Source: CBDCWT01 sp965223305 (GTDB taxonomy: Bacteria; Planctomycetota; Planctomycetia; Pirellulales; Pirellulaceae). Taken from it: a stretch of DNA of 64,000 nt. The stretch covers positions 33,284 to 97,283 of the forward strand of contig CBDCWT010000052.1 of assembly GCA_965223305.1 (NCBI GenBank), given 5' to 3'. This document shows, one piece after another, positions 49,815 to 58,806 of the stretch; the first letter of the stretch is position 1, and each line of letters opens with the position of its first letter. The notes below the pieces were generated by a model. That model saw nothing but the letters and a program-made list of their open reading frames with translations. It made no database searches and was not told the DNA's origin. The position numbers and the translations under genes were made by a program.

Positions 49815-51351
49815 TGGAAGCCCTCCTCCCGATGAGGTTGCTCTGATCGTTAAACTTGGCCTTGATATCGAATTGGATCGCGGAGCGCTGTCCCCCGACC
49901 TTGATCGGCCGCTGCCCTTCCAGGGCAACCTGGTCGAGCACTGGAATTCTCTCTAAGTACTCAACAAACTGAAAAATCAGGTCTTCCGAGGCACCGGGAC
50001 CAGTGATCGACACCGTACCATCCTGGTCGATCAGCAAGCTATCGAGCCCAATTCCTTCGGGTGTCGATTGGCCGATCCAGCTCAACAGCTCGTTCCAAGC
50101 CGGATTGGTAAGCTCACCGTTGATCCGTTGCAGGCACGTTAGCTTCTTGTTGGCCACCGCGGTCTTGCGCCTGAGCACTTCGATCTGCGCGTTACCAGCC
50201 TCGAACTCAGCCAGCTGCCGTTCAAGCGCAGTAGCGCTGGAGGCCTTCCAGCAGGCCAGCCCATAGATGCCGACCGCCAGTAAGAGGGCCGCCGCGATCG
50301 GCCAGGCAGCGCGAACGAGTGTCGGCCATAGTGGAGCTCGATTGGCACTGAGCACATAGTCCATCAGGTTGGGCATTCCCCGCCCGCTCGCCGCCGCACC
50401 CAGGCGTTCGTCCTCGACGAGCGCGCTGCCCACTGCGGCAAAGAAGCTGGCGCCCGGTCCTAACGAACTGTCGAACTGCCAGCTGGAGGAAACGTCGTAT
50501 GGATTCAACACCGATGCCTGCAACTCCGAGTCAGAGCCGGCGAATTGCTGTCGTACCGGTTCGACTTCGTCTGCGGGACCACACAGCAAGACGGTCTTGA
50601 TTTCACCGGCGGCAAAACGGAACTGCCGGTTGCAATAGCGCTGAATCCGTTCTAAGTGGAGCTGCACGATCTCGGCAATCCGGCCTTTACAGTCAACTCC
50701 ACCGGGCCGGTAGTCAAACAACAGCTGGCCTTTGTAGGAGACTCCCAAGACGACGCCTCGCCGGTTGATCTTGGCGATGATGACAGGCGCCTCGCTGTCT
50801 TGTTGCATGTGTCCCACCGCCCGGCAGATGGCAACCATGTCGTGTTCGATGAGTCGAACTTGGAGGCCTGTTTGGTTGAAGGCCTGGGTGAGGTGTTCCA
50901 ACGTCTTGTGATTGGTAACGGTCAACCAGGCCTGTGTCTGTTTGGCATCGATAGCCCGTGTGCTTTCGGCGACAGCTTTTTCTCCTGCGCCCAACAACAG
51001 ATACTTGTTGCTGCGCTCATTGAGGCTTCGCAATTCCGCCCGAACTCGCTCGGTCTCGCCAGCCACAACCCGCGTCACGCAGAAGTCGCTGCTGAGCGCC
51101 ACATCCACCTTAGTCCCCGCCAGCTTCTCTGCGGCCACAATCGAGCTGAGTGCCATCGTCAGTTCCTCGACAGCGCTCTCGTCGGCCAATGAACTTGCTT
51201 CCTTCAACCAGGTTGCATGATGTCCGCGCAGGCTCTGCTTCTCCCCCGCTGTTTCGACGATGACCATCGACAGATCGGAGTGAGAAATCTCGACTGTCGC
51301 CTTGAGATTCTGTTGCTTTCGCTTTGCTTGCTTATTCATCCGCTTAACCAC
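49807..51351 (-). CDS. PilM-PilN fusion protein (GspL-like)
   Basis: A 514-residue protein joining two pilus-assembly parts. Residues 1-340 resemble PilM, an actin-like cytoplasmic protein ('PVIIAKINRRGVVLGVSYKG', 'KTVLLCGPADEVEPVRQQF', 'GPGASFFAAVGSALVEDE'). One span follows ('VRAAWPIAAALLLAVGIYGL'), then a PilN-like coiled coil and periplasmic domain ('ALERQLAEFEAGNAQIEVLR', 'LSWIGQSTPEGIGLDSLLID'). Fusions of this kind parallel GspL of type II secretion. ATG at 51351; a second Met at 51339 is possible. Confidence 0.82.
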   Translation of the reverse strand: MVKRMNKQAKRKQQNLKATVEISHSDLSMVIVETAGEKQSLRGHHATWLKEASSLADESAVEELTMALSSIVAAEKLAGTKVDVALSSDFCVTRVVAGETERVRAELRSLNERSNKYLLLGAGEKAVAESTRAIDAKQTQAWLTVTNHKTLEHLTQAFNQTGLQVRLIEHDMVAICRAVGHMQQDSEAPVIIAKINRRGVVLGVSYKGQLLFDYRPGGVDCKGRIAEIVQLHLERIQRYCNRQFRFAAGEIKTVLLCGPADEVEPVRQQFAGSDSELQASVLNPYDVSSSWQFDSSLGPGASFFAAVGSALVEDERLGAAASGRGMPNLMDYVLSANRAPLWPTLVRAAWPIAAALLLAVGIYGLACWKASSATALERQLAEFEAGNAQIEVLRRKTAVANKKLTCLQRINGELTNPAWNELLSWIGQSTPEGIGLDSLLIDQDGTVSITGPGASEDLIFQFVEYLERIPVLDQVALEGQRPIKVGGQRSAIQFDIKAKFNDQSNLIGRRASND

Positions 51352-51368
51352 CCTCGGAGTACTGTCGG

Positions 51369-51800
51369 TCAGCCTCCCATTTTCACCGTGATTTGCAGGT
51401 TCCTGGAAAACGCCCCAGCGGTACCCGTCGCATTCACGACGACCGTTCCGTTCGCGCCGTCGGAGACCGCGGCAGAATAGAAGTTGCCGCTTCCCGCTGG
51501 AAATTCGGTGGAGGCGATTCCCGTCGCTCTGAGCGATGTCGAGTCCCAGTCTTGCTCCAGAACGCCGAGCGCGTGGGCGACGCCGGCCTCGGCCAAGTAT
51601 CGCGCCCGATCGTAGTTCATCGTGTTTCGCAGACTGGTAAACTGCAGCACCTGCGTGTCGACAATCGAGACGACCAGGACACTACAAACGGTCATCACGA
51701 ACAACGCCATCATGAAGGCGGCACCAGCTCGCCGCGCCCAGTGGCGGCGGAGCCGCCGCTGACGACAAGAACCGATCTGCACGTTCATCGGGCAAGTCAC
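51369..51800 (-). CDS. PilX-like minor pilin/pseudopilin assembly protein
   Basis: A 143-residue protein with a basic N-terminus, one hydrophobic segment ('GAAFMMALFVMTVCSVLVVS') and 'TSLRNTMNYDRARYLAEAGV', the hallmark of PilX-type minor pilins ('A..lAeAGi'). No clear prepilin peptidase Gly-Phe/Met-x3-Glu site is present. It lies between the GspJ-like and PilM-PilN genes and ends 17 bases before the latter. Confidence 0.75.
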   Translation of the reverse strand: MTCPMNVQIGSCRQRRLRRHWARRAGAAFMMALFVMTVCSVLVVSIVDTQVLQFTSLRNTMNYDRARYLAEAGVAHALGVLEQDWDSTSLRATGIASTEFPAGSGNFYSAAVSDGANGTVVVNATGTAGAFSRNLQITVKMGG

Positions 51801-51819
51801 TGCAACTTCTCCTCGCTGG

Positions 51820-52359
51820 CTACCACGAACGAATCCAGGCCCACGAACTCACCACCCTCTCTCCACCCACTTCACGCGGCAACTGAATTGTGACGTCAAT
51901 TCGAATGCACTGGACTTCAGCGGTCGTGGTCGCCGCGGTCGTACCATCAGCTCGAAAACCGCTGAATCGCAACCCCACGATCTGATCGGCCAGCAGATCG
52001 ACCGGGGTGACATTGACGCCGTAGTTCACCCGGTTGGTGGCATTGTCATGGTCCCATGACTTGGTGTCTCCGTTGGGCATCGCCAAGCTGAGGGCACCCG
52101 AGTTGTTGGTCGCGAGACTGATCGCCGACACGGCGTCAGCCTGCCGGATCTCTCGCACGACATGCCGCAACGTCGCGTGTGCGGCCTCGATGCGAACGTA
52201 GTCACTCTCGTGGGCCTCCCACGCCTGTCTTCCCGTGCGCATCACCACAGCAATCGAGGTCATCATCATCGCCAGCATCGTGCTGGCGATGACTAGTTCG
52301 ACCAAGGTCATCCCGCGGCGGATCTTGTGACGTCTACGTACCACTGGCTTCGTTCGCAT
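51820..52359 (-). CDS. GspJ-like minor pseudopilin
   Basis: About 179 residues from ATG 52359 (the open frame runs to 52389). Prepilin leader and cleavage region 'KIRRG-MTLVELVIASTMLA', with Glu at +5. The long C-terminal part ('LRHVVREIRQADAVSAISLA', 'LLADQIVGLRFSGFRADGT') fits the GspJ/PulJ family. Its start overlaps the end of the GspI-like gene by 26 bases. Confidence 0.82.
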   Translation of the reverse strand: MRTKPVVRRRHKIRRGMTLVELVIASTMLAMMMTSIAVVMRTGRQAWEAHESDYVRIEAAHATLRHVVREIRQADAVSAISLATNNSGALSLAMPNGDTKSWDHDNATNRVNYGVNVTPVDLLADQIVGLRFSGFRADGTTAATTTAEVQCIRIDVTIQLPREVGGERVVSSWAWIRSW

Positions 52360-52870
52360 AGGCGATGCTGAGCGCCAACTTGCTGGCAAACACAGCTCTG
52401 GGTTCTCCGGAATCCCAACTTCCGTCGCTGTCGAGGTCTTCCCAGACCGTCGAAATGATGCTCATCAAGACGCCGGGAATGCCCCCATCACCCGCCGTAT
52501 CCGACCGAGTCACTTGGTATCGCACGGCCGGATACCCTTCGGTCGCAAAAGTACCGCTGGCCGTGGCGGTGGACCAATTCGCCGCCGTCAAAGCGAGGTG
52601 CTCCTCCAACATGCTTGCGCTCAAGGTAGACAGTAAGTTCGCTGTCTCGGTCTGGCGGCCTACCCGTACCGAATCTCGCATGATTCTCAGCGCCGGCACC
52701 AGCGCAATGGCGATGATGGTTGAAGCCGCAACTAGCTCCAACAGGGTCTGCCCGCGCCGCCGGTACCGCCTCTGTTGAACTGGTCCCACAGCAATTACCT
52801 CGGAAGGGGGGGCGTACCCTCCACACGTGCGCGCTACCGCGCATCGTGCGCCTATACAAAGGTAGGCCAC
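52334..52870 (-). CDS. GspI/PilV-like minor pseudopilin
   Basis: A 178-residue protein with prepilin leader 'RRRG-QTLLELVAASTIIAI' (Glu at +5) and the GspI-type start of the mature region ('PALRIMRDSVRVGRQTETAN'). The N-terminal leader may be shorter than the open frame suggests. The order H-like, I-like, J-like in this locus follows the usual gspH-I-J arrangement. Confidence 0.8.
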   Translation of the reverse strand: MAYLCIGARCAVARTCGGYAPPSEVIAVGPVQQRRYRRRGQTLLELVAASTIIAIALVPALRIMRDSVRVGRQTETANLLSTLSASMLEEHLALTAANWSTATASGTFATEGYPAVRYQVTRSDTAGDGGIPGVLMSIISTVWEDLDSDGSWDSGEPRAVFASKLALSIAYANEASGT

Positions 52871-52902
52871 GATTTTGTGAGAGGATGTCGATCAGAAGAG
52901 AG

Positions 52903-53370
52903 CTACGGAGTGACCTCGGCTACAGCAACTGCGCCGGTGATCGGGACAACCGTCACCTGCCAGCTGCGGTTGACACCGACAATATCAGCCACATACGCGG
53001 CGAGGGCCTGCCCCTCGAAGGTGAACTCCATTTCGGTGTGAGAGACGGTAACAGTCACGTCGCTGCTGAAGTTCTGGGGGCCGTCCACCAGCACGTCGCC
53101 GCTCCCCGTTCGCCGCATCACACGGAAGTTCGTCGCAGTTCCCCCGTCGAACTGAACAAAGTGGTTGTCCCCCGAAGTGATCGAGGCACGCTGGGCCTGC
53201 AGCAAGGCCAGTGAGACGACCCTCGACTCAGACTGCGACCCGAACTCCGCGAGCAGCGACCGGCCGAATCGCATGGTGACCAGGACTGTAAAGATCCCCA
53301 ATAACATGACAACGACGAGGAGTTCCAATAAGGTGACTCCTCGCCGTTGTTTTCTTGCCATCAACATCAC
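52903..53370 (-). CDS. GspH/FimT-like minor pseudopilin
   Basis: A 155-residue protein. Leader and cleavage region 'KQRRG-VTLLELLVVVMLLG' (Glu at +5); the mature part ('ESRVVSLALLQAQRASITSG', 'MEFTFEGQALAAYVADIVG') matches the small GspH/FimT beta-domain. It is followed by the GspI-like gene after about 32 bases. Confidence 0.82.
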   Translation of the reverse strand: MMLMARKQRRGVTLLELLVVVMLLGIFTVLVTMRFGRSLLAEFGSQSESRVVSLALLQAQRASITSGDNHFVQFDGGTATNFRVMRRTGSGDVLVDGPQNFSSDVTVTVSHTEMEFTFEGQALAAYVADIVGVNRSWQVTVVPITGAVAVAEVTP

Positions 53371-53401
53371 GTTGGGTACCCAACAAGGTTGCCAGGCAGC
53401 C

Positions 53402-53728
53402 TTACTGAGCCCGGTGGGTCGTCGCGTTCAGAGTATAGGCACTGCCGTCGACCGGATTCGTGGGCAGACCGTCAGGGAAGTAGGCGGTGGCTGTCGAGAT
53501 TTCCGCCATGGTGGGCCAAGTTCCTTTCTCGAAGTACCAACGCTCGACGGCCGAGTTGATTTCGGAGAGGTTCTGCTGATGAGCATTCGCCTTCGCCGTA
53601 CCACTCGAAACCGAGATGCGGGGAATCACAACCACGGCGATGATGCCGAGAATGGTCACGACTGCCAGAAGCTCGAGAAGCGAGAATCCAAGGCGACGCG
53701 GCCGTCGCGATGTCTTTCGTACCTTCAT
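53402..53728 (-). CDS. GspG-like major pseudopilin (second copy)
   Basis: A 108-residue prepilin-type protein started at ATG 53728; the frame to 53749 is an alternative. The leader 'RRPRRLG-FSLLELLAVVT' gives Phe +1 and Glu +5. The C-terminal 'RWYFEKGTWPTMAEI' and 'PTNPVDGSAYTLNATT' resemble the pilin in the next upstream gene, so the two are probably duplicates. It is likely to be a structural subunit of the pseudopilus. Confidence 0.85.
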   Translation of the reverse strand: MKVRKTSRRPRRLGFSLLELLAVVTILGIIAVVVIPRISVSSGTAKANAHQQNLSEINSAVERWYFEKGTWPTMAEISTATAYFPDGLPTNPVDGSAYTLNATTHRAQ

Positions 53729-53926
53729 CTGATCTACCTTTCTAAACAATGAGTCGGGAACCCACTTAAACGAACTTGTTTCTCCACGCTTTAGAAACAG
53801 CTTGGCCGCAATCGGGGCACGACCCGGGCTGTTTAATCAAACATAGCTCACGATTCGGAGCGACAGTGGAGTCCGCCGTTTTTTTTCACAAGACCTGAAA
53901 GCACGGCGAGTTAGCGTCGCCCGACT

Positions 53927-54262
53927 TCAGTGGGCATGTCCATCGATCATCTGTGTGGCGCTGTTGAATGTGTAGCTGCTGCCGTCGACCGGGCAGGTCG
54001 TCAACCCTTCCGGTAGGTAGTTCGTGTCGCTGCCGATGTCACTCAGGTCCGAGGTGGGCCAAGTCCCCTTGTTGCGAAACCACATCTGGGCTTGCGTCTC
54101 GATGTTCCTGCGGTTCACCTCACAAGTGTTGACCCTCGACCTACGACCATGCTCCGCGTATCGTGGCACTGCAATCGCCACCAGGATTCCCATGATGGTC
54201 ACCACGACCAACAGTTCGAGAAACGAAAGACCGTGCCGAGATCGGTTGAGAGATTCCATCAA
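53927..54262 (-). CDS. GspG-like major pseudopilin (first copy)
   Basis: A 111-residue prepilin. Leader 'NRSRHG-LSFLELLVVVTIM' has Glu +5. The mature part is short ('QMWFRNKGTWPTSDLSDIGS', 'PVDGSSYTFNSATQM') and carries one Cys pair (Cys at 'VNTCEV' and 'TTCPVDG') that could form a disulfide. A 177-base gap separates it from the second copy; this holds no gene. Confidence 0.85.
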   Translation of the reverse strand: MMESLNRSRHGLSFLELLVVVTIMGILVAIAVPRYAEHGRRSRVNTCEVNRRNIETQAQMWFRNKGTWPTSDLSDIGSDTNYLPEGLTTCPVDGSSYTFNSATQMIDGHAH

Positions 54263-54338
54263 GAGCGCCCCCTATTGTCATGCTGAAAGTGTTTCGGTGC
54301 CCGGTTCGTCGAGCTTGTTCATCCAGCTGTGGCTTGGC

Positions 54339-55466
54339 TCAGCCCATCGCACTGATCATGTCGAACATCGGCAAGTAGATTGCCAAGAGAATCGTACCGA
54401 TGGCAGCTGCCATGCTGGCTGTCGCCACCGGCTCGATCGTCCCAACCATCAAGTTCGTATATGCCTCGACTTCGCGCCGGAGATGCGCGCGAATGTGAAC
54501 AGTCGTTTTCGAGAGCGTTCCTGTTTGCTCGCCAACGACGACCAGTTGATTAACGACGGGTGGGATCAGATCGCGATGCCGATCAAGCTCGTCGCTGAAC
54601 TTCTCACCCCGTAGAAGTGCTTCGTGCATCTCGGCGATGGTCTTGCGCACCGCGCGATTGCCAACCGACTTGGTACAGGTTTTCAGCGCTTCGACCACAG
54701 TGAAACCGGCGTCCATCAGGTTGCCCAGCATCTCCATGAACTGCAGCACGGCAAGATTCTTGAACCATGTACCCAGGCCCGGAACCTTGAGCAACTGGGT
54801 GTCCATCCAGAGCCGACCTGCGGGATTACGGCGAATCGCGAAGACCGTCCCGACCAAACTGATCAAGCCCACGAGTATCATCCAGCCGTAGGAGGTGGCA
54901 AACTCGCCTACCTGAATCAAGAATTCCGTAACGGCCGGCAGCTTGGCGCCGGATTCTTCGTAGACACCCTGAAAGGTCGGCACGACGTACATCAGCATGA
55001 AGGTTACGGCACCTGTGCCTGCCGAGACCAACAGCGCCGGATAGGTCAACTTCTTGATCACCGTGCTCTTCAGATTGTCAGCGTGTTCCAGCTGATTCAT
55101 GATGCGACCCAGAGTGGCCGGTATGGTGCCGCTTTTTTCCCCGACTTTGACCTGGCTAATCATCAGTTCGTGGAACGTATCGGGAAACTGCGCCAACGCC
55201 GCACTAAATGCCTCACCGCTCTCGACCCGCTGCTTGATGTCCCTCAGAATATGCGTGTATCGTTTGAGCGAGGGTTCGTTGACCAGTGTGTCGAGCGATT
55301 TGGGCAAGGACAGTCCATTCTCCAACAAGATCGAGATATTGCGGAGTATGAAGATCATGTCTCGCTTCTTGATTTTCGTCGCCTTCTTGGGGCCCCCGAT
55401 CTGGATGTTCTGCAGCTTGTTCAGCATGCCTTCATTCGAACTTGTCTTTGCTGCGGCGCTGCTCAT
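54339..55466 (-). CDS. Type II secretion/type IV pilus inner membrane platform protein (GspF/PilC)
   Basis: A 375-residue protein with two T2SS-F domains. N-terminal domain: 'FILRNISILLENGLSLPKSL', 'QRVESGEAFSAALAQFPDTF', followed by a span ('YPALLVSAGTGAVTFMLMYV'). C-terminal domain: 'NLAVLQFMEMLGNLMDAGFT', 'VGNRAVRKTIAEMHEALLRG', 'DLIPPVVNQLVVVGEQTGTL', with a terminal span ('MAAAIGTILLAIYLPMFDMI'). Start at ATG 55466; the frame to 55517 adds a poor N-terminus. It anchors the ATPase PilB encoded just upstream. Confidence 0.92.
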   Translation of the reverse strand: MSSAAAKTSSNEGMLNKLQNIQIGGPKKATKIKKRDMIFILRNISILLENGLSLPKSLDTLVNEPSLKRYTHILRDIKQRVESGEAFSAALAQFPDTFHELMISQVKVGEKSGTIPATLGRIMNQLEHADNLKSTVIKKLTYPALLVSAGTGAVTFMLMYVVPTFQGVYEESGAKLPAVTEFLIQVGEFATSYGWMILVGLISLVGTVFAIRRNPAGRLWMDTQLLKVPGLGTWFKNLAVLQFMEMLGNLMDAGFTVVEALKTCTKSVGNRAVRKTIAEMHEALLRGEKFSDELDRHRDLIPPVVNQLVVVGEQTGTLSKTTVHIRAHLRREVEAYTNLMVGTIEPVATASMAAAIGTILLAIYLPMFDMISAMG

Positions 55467-55550
55467 TGCATGCTTCTTTCTGTGACTGGTTACGGACTGA
55501 AAAACGGCTCTTCGCACCTTGCTGGTCGATCCAGCCGAACCGTGTCACGA

Positions 55551-57236
55551 TCAACCAGACAACTTGTAGTACACCTCTTCTACGGTTGTGCGTCCGGCCA
55601 TCGCCTGTTCCAAACCGGCTTCGGCCAATTCCATCATCCCTTCGTTCGCCGCGTGCTCGCGCAGCTTCGAATGCGGTAGCCCCGCCTCGATGGCCTTCTG
55701 TATCTCAGGCGAAACGACAAAGACTTCGTAGATCGGAATGCGGCCTACGTACCCCGAGTCCAAACACTTAGCACAGCCCGCGCCTCGATAGAACTCGGCG
55801 GTCTCCGGAATGTTGAATTCGCGGTCGCTCAGCAATGACTCGATCATCCGCTCGTTCGGTTCAGTGATCTCTTTGCAATGGCTGCAGATCCCGCGCAGCA
55901 GCCGTTGGCCGATAACGCCCAACAAAGCACCGGCGATCTTGAAGTAGTCCAACCCCAAGTCGTTGAGACGAGGAACGGCACCGATCGCGTCGTTCGTGTG
56001 CAAGGTGCTGATCAGCAAGTGGCCGGTCAGTGCCGCCTGCACTGAAGTCACCGCGGTTTCGTGATCGCGGATTTCACCGACCATGATGACATCGGGATCT
56101 TGCCGCATCAGGAACTTCAGCGCGTTGGCGAACCCCATCCCGTGTTCGCTATCCGCGTAGACCTGGTTGATCCCAGGCAACTTGAATTCAACCGGGTCCT
56201 CGACCGTCGAGATGTTGGTCATCGCCGAGTCGATGTTGCTCAGCATCGTGTACATGGTGGTCGTCTTACCCGAGCCGGTGGGACCGGTCATGACAATCAT
56301 GCCGTGAGGTTTATCGAGCAGGTCTTTGACAACCTTGGTCTCCCGTTCGGGCATGCCGAGGGCGTCGAAGGTGAACACTTTGGCCCCTTCGTCGATAACA
56401 CGCATAACGACCTTCTCGCCGCCGACAACCGGAATGGTGCTGACACGAAAGCTGGCTCGCACTCCGTTCTCTTCGATGGTCAGGTTTCCATCTTGCGGGC
56501 GGCGGGTCTCGGTCGTGTCCATGTCTCCCATCACCTTGATGCGGCTGACGACCGCCGCCTCGGTATGTACCGGGATGGTCATCACGGTCTGCAGCTGCCC
56601 GTCGACGCGATAGCGGACGCGCATCTGAGGATCGTGTGGTTCGAGATGGATATCACTGGCACCCGCGTTAACGGCCCCCATCAGCACCGAACGGACCAGA
56701 CGGACCACAGGAGCGTCTTGGTCCTCCTCCACATCGACCTGCTCGGGCGTTCCCCGTTTTTTCGCCTCTTCTAGTTCCTGCAGCTTGATGTCGACGACCG
56801 TTTGCCGGGCAGAGATTCGTTCGTCGAAGCCGCGGTCGAGAGTGGCCACAACATTGCGCCGCAGGGCGACGATCGGTTCGACCTGGTAGCCCGTGACCAA
56901 CTCAGCTTCGGAGATGGCGCCCATATCGTCCGGAGCAACCATCGCCAAGGTGATCATGCCTTCGTGAACTGCGATCGGAGTCATCAGACGGTTTCTGGCC
57001 AGCGGCTCCGGCAGCAGACGAACCACTTGTTGATGGACTTCTTCGGCGGCGACGTCGCGGAAAGGAACGTCGAACTGCTCTTCCAAGGCCTGGCCGAGCT
57101 GCTCGTTGTTGATGAAACCACGGGCAACCAGGGCATCACCCAGCATGCCCTTGTGGCCGGCTTGTAGAACAGACTGCAGCTGTTCCTCCTTCAGCCAGCC
57201 GCGCTTGATCAGAATGTCGCCCAGTCGACCTGCCAT
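55551..57236 (-). CDS. Type II/IV secretion assembly ATPase (GspE/PilB)
   Basis: A 561-residue hexameric ATPase. The N-terminal GspE-N domain ('GRLGDILIKRGWLKEEQLQS', 'ALEEQFDVPFRDVAAEEV') is followed by the ATPase core with Walker A 'MTGPTGSGKTTTMYTML', Asp box 'NISTVEDPVEFKLPGINQVY', Walker B 'RQDPDVIMVGEIRDHETAV' and the His box 'LTGHLLISTLHTNDAIGAV'. The zinc-binding loop 'CSHCKE ... CAKC' is intact. It drives pseudopilus or pilus assembly. The response-regulator-like gene lies just upstream. Confidence 0.94.
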   Translation of the reverse strand: MAGRLGDILIKRGWLKEEQLQSVLQAGHKGMLGDALVARGFINNEQLGQALEEQFDVPFRDVAAEEVHQQVVRLLPEPLARNRLMTPIAVHEGMITLAMVAPDDMGAISEAELVTGYQVEPIVALRRNVVATLDRGFDERISARQTVVDIKLQELEEAKKRGTPEQVDVEEDQDAPVVRLVRSVLMGAVNAGASDIHLEPHDPQMRVRYRVDGQLQTVMTIPVHTEAAVVSRIKVMGDMDTTETRRPQDGNLTIEENGVRASFRVSTIPVVGGEKVVMRVIDEGAKVFTFDALGMPERETKVVKDLLDKPHGMIVMTGPTGSGKTTTMYTMLSNIDSAMTNISTVEDPVEFKLPGINQVYADSEHGMGFANALKFLMRQDPDVIMVGEIRDHETAVTSVQAALTGHLLISTLHTNDAIGAVPRLNDLGLDYFKIAGALLGVIGQRLLRGICSHCKEITEPNERMIESLLSDREFNIPETAEFYRGAGCAKCLDSGYVGRIPIYEVFVVSPEIQKAIEAGLPHSKLREHAANEGMMELAEAGLEQAMAGRTTVEEVYYKLSG

Positions 57237-57288
57237 GGATCGTGTTCTTTCGCGAGGTTCCTACTCGTTCTTGCCCGCCGCCTGCCAT

Positions 57289-57699
57289 CTACACCGCCGA
57301 AGCAACTTCGGTCCGCTGGCTCGATTGCCGTGCCGATCGCTCCATCTGCTGCTCGACCTTCGCTGCCAGTACTTCTGGTTCGAACGGCACGACCAAAAAG
57401 TCACAGGCACCGGCATTGTGGACCGCCTGAACTCGATCGAGGTCGGCGTCAAGAGATAGGACGATGATGGGTAGCCAACTCGTCTCCTCATCACTCGATA
57501 GTCTCTCAATCAACGCCATGCCGGACATCTCCGGCAGCTCAAGGTTAGTAATCAGTAGGTCCAGTTCGCCCTGGCCTGTCTTTTCCAAGGCCTCTTCGGC
57601 TGTCGTGACATGCTCCACGCCGTAGCCGAGCAGCTCTAGTCGAAAGGCGGTTACTTCTGCCAAGACGGCTTCGGGCTCGACCAATAGGATTCGTTTCAT
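57289..57699 (-). CDS. Receiver-domain protein lacking the phosphorylation site
   Basis: A 136-residue single-domain protein shaped like a CheY receiver ('MKRILLVEPEAVLAEVTAFR', 'GQGELDLLITNLELPEMSGM', 'SWLPIIVLSLDADLDRVQAV', 'AGACDFLVVPFEPEVLAAKV'). The phosphoacceptor Asp is Asn52, the second residue of the acidic pair is Pro9, and the conserved Lys is Val104. The protein is thus probably a pseudo-receiver that acts by binding. It heads the pilus operon immediately before PilB, so it may regulate assembly. Start at ATG 57699; the frame to 57882 is extended without similarity. Confidence 0.87.
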   Translation of the reverse strand: MKRILLVEPEAVLAEVTAFRLELLGYGVEHVTTAEEALEKTGQGELDLLITNLELPEMSGMALIERLSSDEETSWLPIIVLSLDADLDRVQAVHNAGACDFLVVPFEPEVLAAKVEQQMERSARQSSQRTEVASAV

Positions 57700-57991
57700 G
57701 GCGGAACTCCAAGTACCCTTGCGGTTGCAGGTCGGTCGGATCAGATCAAGCCATGAAAACCTAGCTTGCACGCAAATCGAGTCAAAGGAATCGATAAACG
57801 CGAATCCGCCAGCAGCAGGGGGTCGTCGCCGTTGCTGCGCGTGGCCGGCCGGTTGTGGCGCCATTGCCGAATGCGCGGGCACATCGCCGCACGTCGCCCG
57901 GTGAGGCTTCGCACGCCGCTGGGCCGTTTTCTTGTGCGTGGCCTACACTTTTTGATGAGAACTTCCCTCTCGAGATAAAAGAAAGGCCGAA

Positions 57992-58732
57992 ATGAGTATT
58001 GGCAAGTGGCAGCTGATCGTTGGCTTGTCGGTCTCCATCATCGGCTGCGGTGGTGGGGAAGAACAGCTACAGGAGAGTTCCGGCGGCCACGAAGGCCAAG
58101 CGGCGGCCTCGCCGAAGACCACCTCCGAAACGATCGGCAGCGTGACTCTCAACTCCGAGTCTGAGGAAGCAGGCGAGGAAGAAATCGAGTTCATTCCGCC
58201 CTTTGCCGACCAACCGGCGCGGGACCCATTCGCCCCGCTAGCCGCCCTGCCAGAGATCGAGGAACCGGAGCCGGAACCCGAGCCGGTCATGGCGTCGCAG
58301 GAGCTGCCCACCATGAAATTAGTCGGTTTCGTCAAGGTCGATGACCAGAAAGCCATGCTCAAATTCGACAGTGAACTTGTCTTGGTGAGTGCCGGCGATA
58401 CGGTCAGCGGTGTGGAGATCCTGGAGGTCGACTCTCCCGCGCTCACGATGAAGTTCGGCGACAGACAGATTGCGATGAACTTATTCGACCGCAACGACAG
58501 TCGAGAAGCCCGGGATGCAAAGTTGTCGATCACGCGGGCAGGTGCAGCCGGCCAAGAACTGGTGGGCCAGCCGACTACCGGCCCCGGCGACCCGCGGCGC
58601 ACCGTACCGACGCTCCCTGGTGCCAACCCAACCGCTAATCCGCGACCGCAGCGCATACCGGGACTGCCTGGCAGCATCGGACGCCCTGCCGTGCCGGCGT
58701 TTCCAACCGTTCCCCCGAGAGAGCAGAGCTAA
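57992..58732 (+). CDS. PilP/GspC-like lipoprotein
   Basis: A 246-residue protein with a lipoprotein signal ending 'VSIIGC', an acidic linker, then 'QPARDPFAPL' (the PilP-type Pro-Phe motif) and a beta domain, 'MKLVGFVKVDDQKAMLKF' and 'VLVSAGDTVSGVEILEVDSP', that matches PilP/GspC homology regions. The tail is Pro-rich. PilP connects PilN/PilO to the secretin. It is read away from the pilus operon, divergently, across 292 bases. A gene for this role is expected with a PilM-N-O and secretin set. Confidence 0.78.
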   Translation: MSIGKWQLIVGLSVSIIGCGGGEEQLQESSGGHEGQAAASPKTTSETIGSVTLNSESEEAGEEEIEFIPPFADQPARDPFAPLAALPEIEEPEPEPEPVMASQELPTMKLVGFVKVDDQKAMLKFDSELVLVSAGDTVSGVEILEVDSPALTMKFGDRQIAMNLFDRNDSREARDAKLSITRAGAAGQELVGQPTTGPGDPRRTVPTLPGANPTANPRPQRIPGLPGSIGRPAVPAFPTVPPREQS

Positions 58733-58806
58733 GACAGCAATGTCTCGTTGGCTGTCCCCTCCCTTTGAGATTGGTTGACGCCCTGCCGAGGGCGCATTTA
58801 CTCCAC

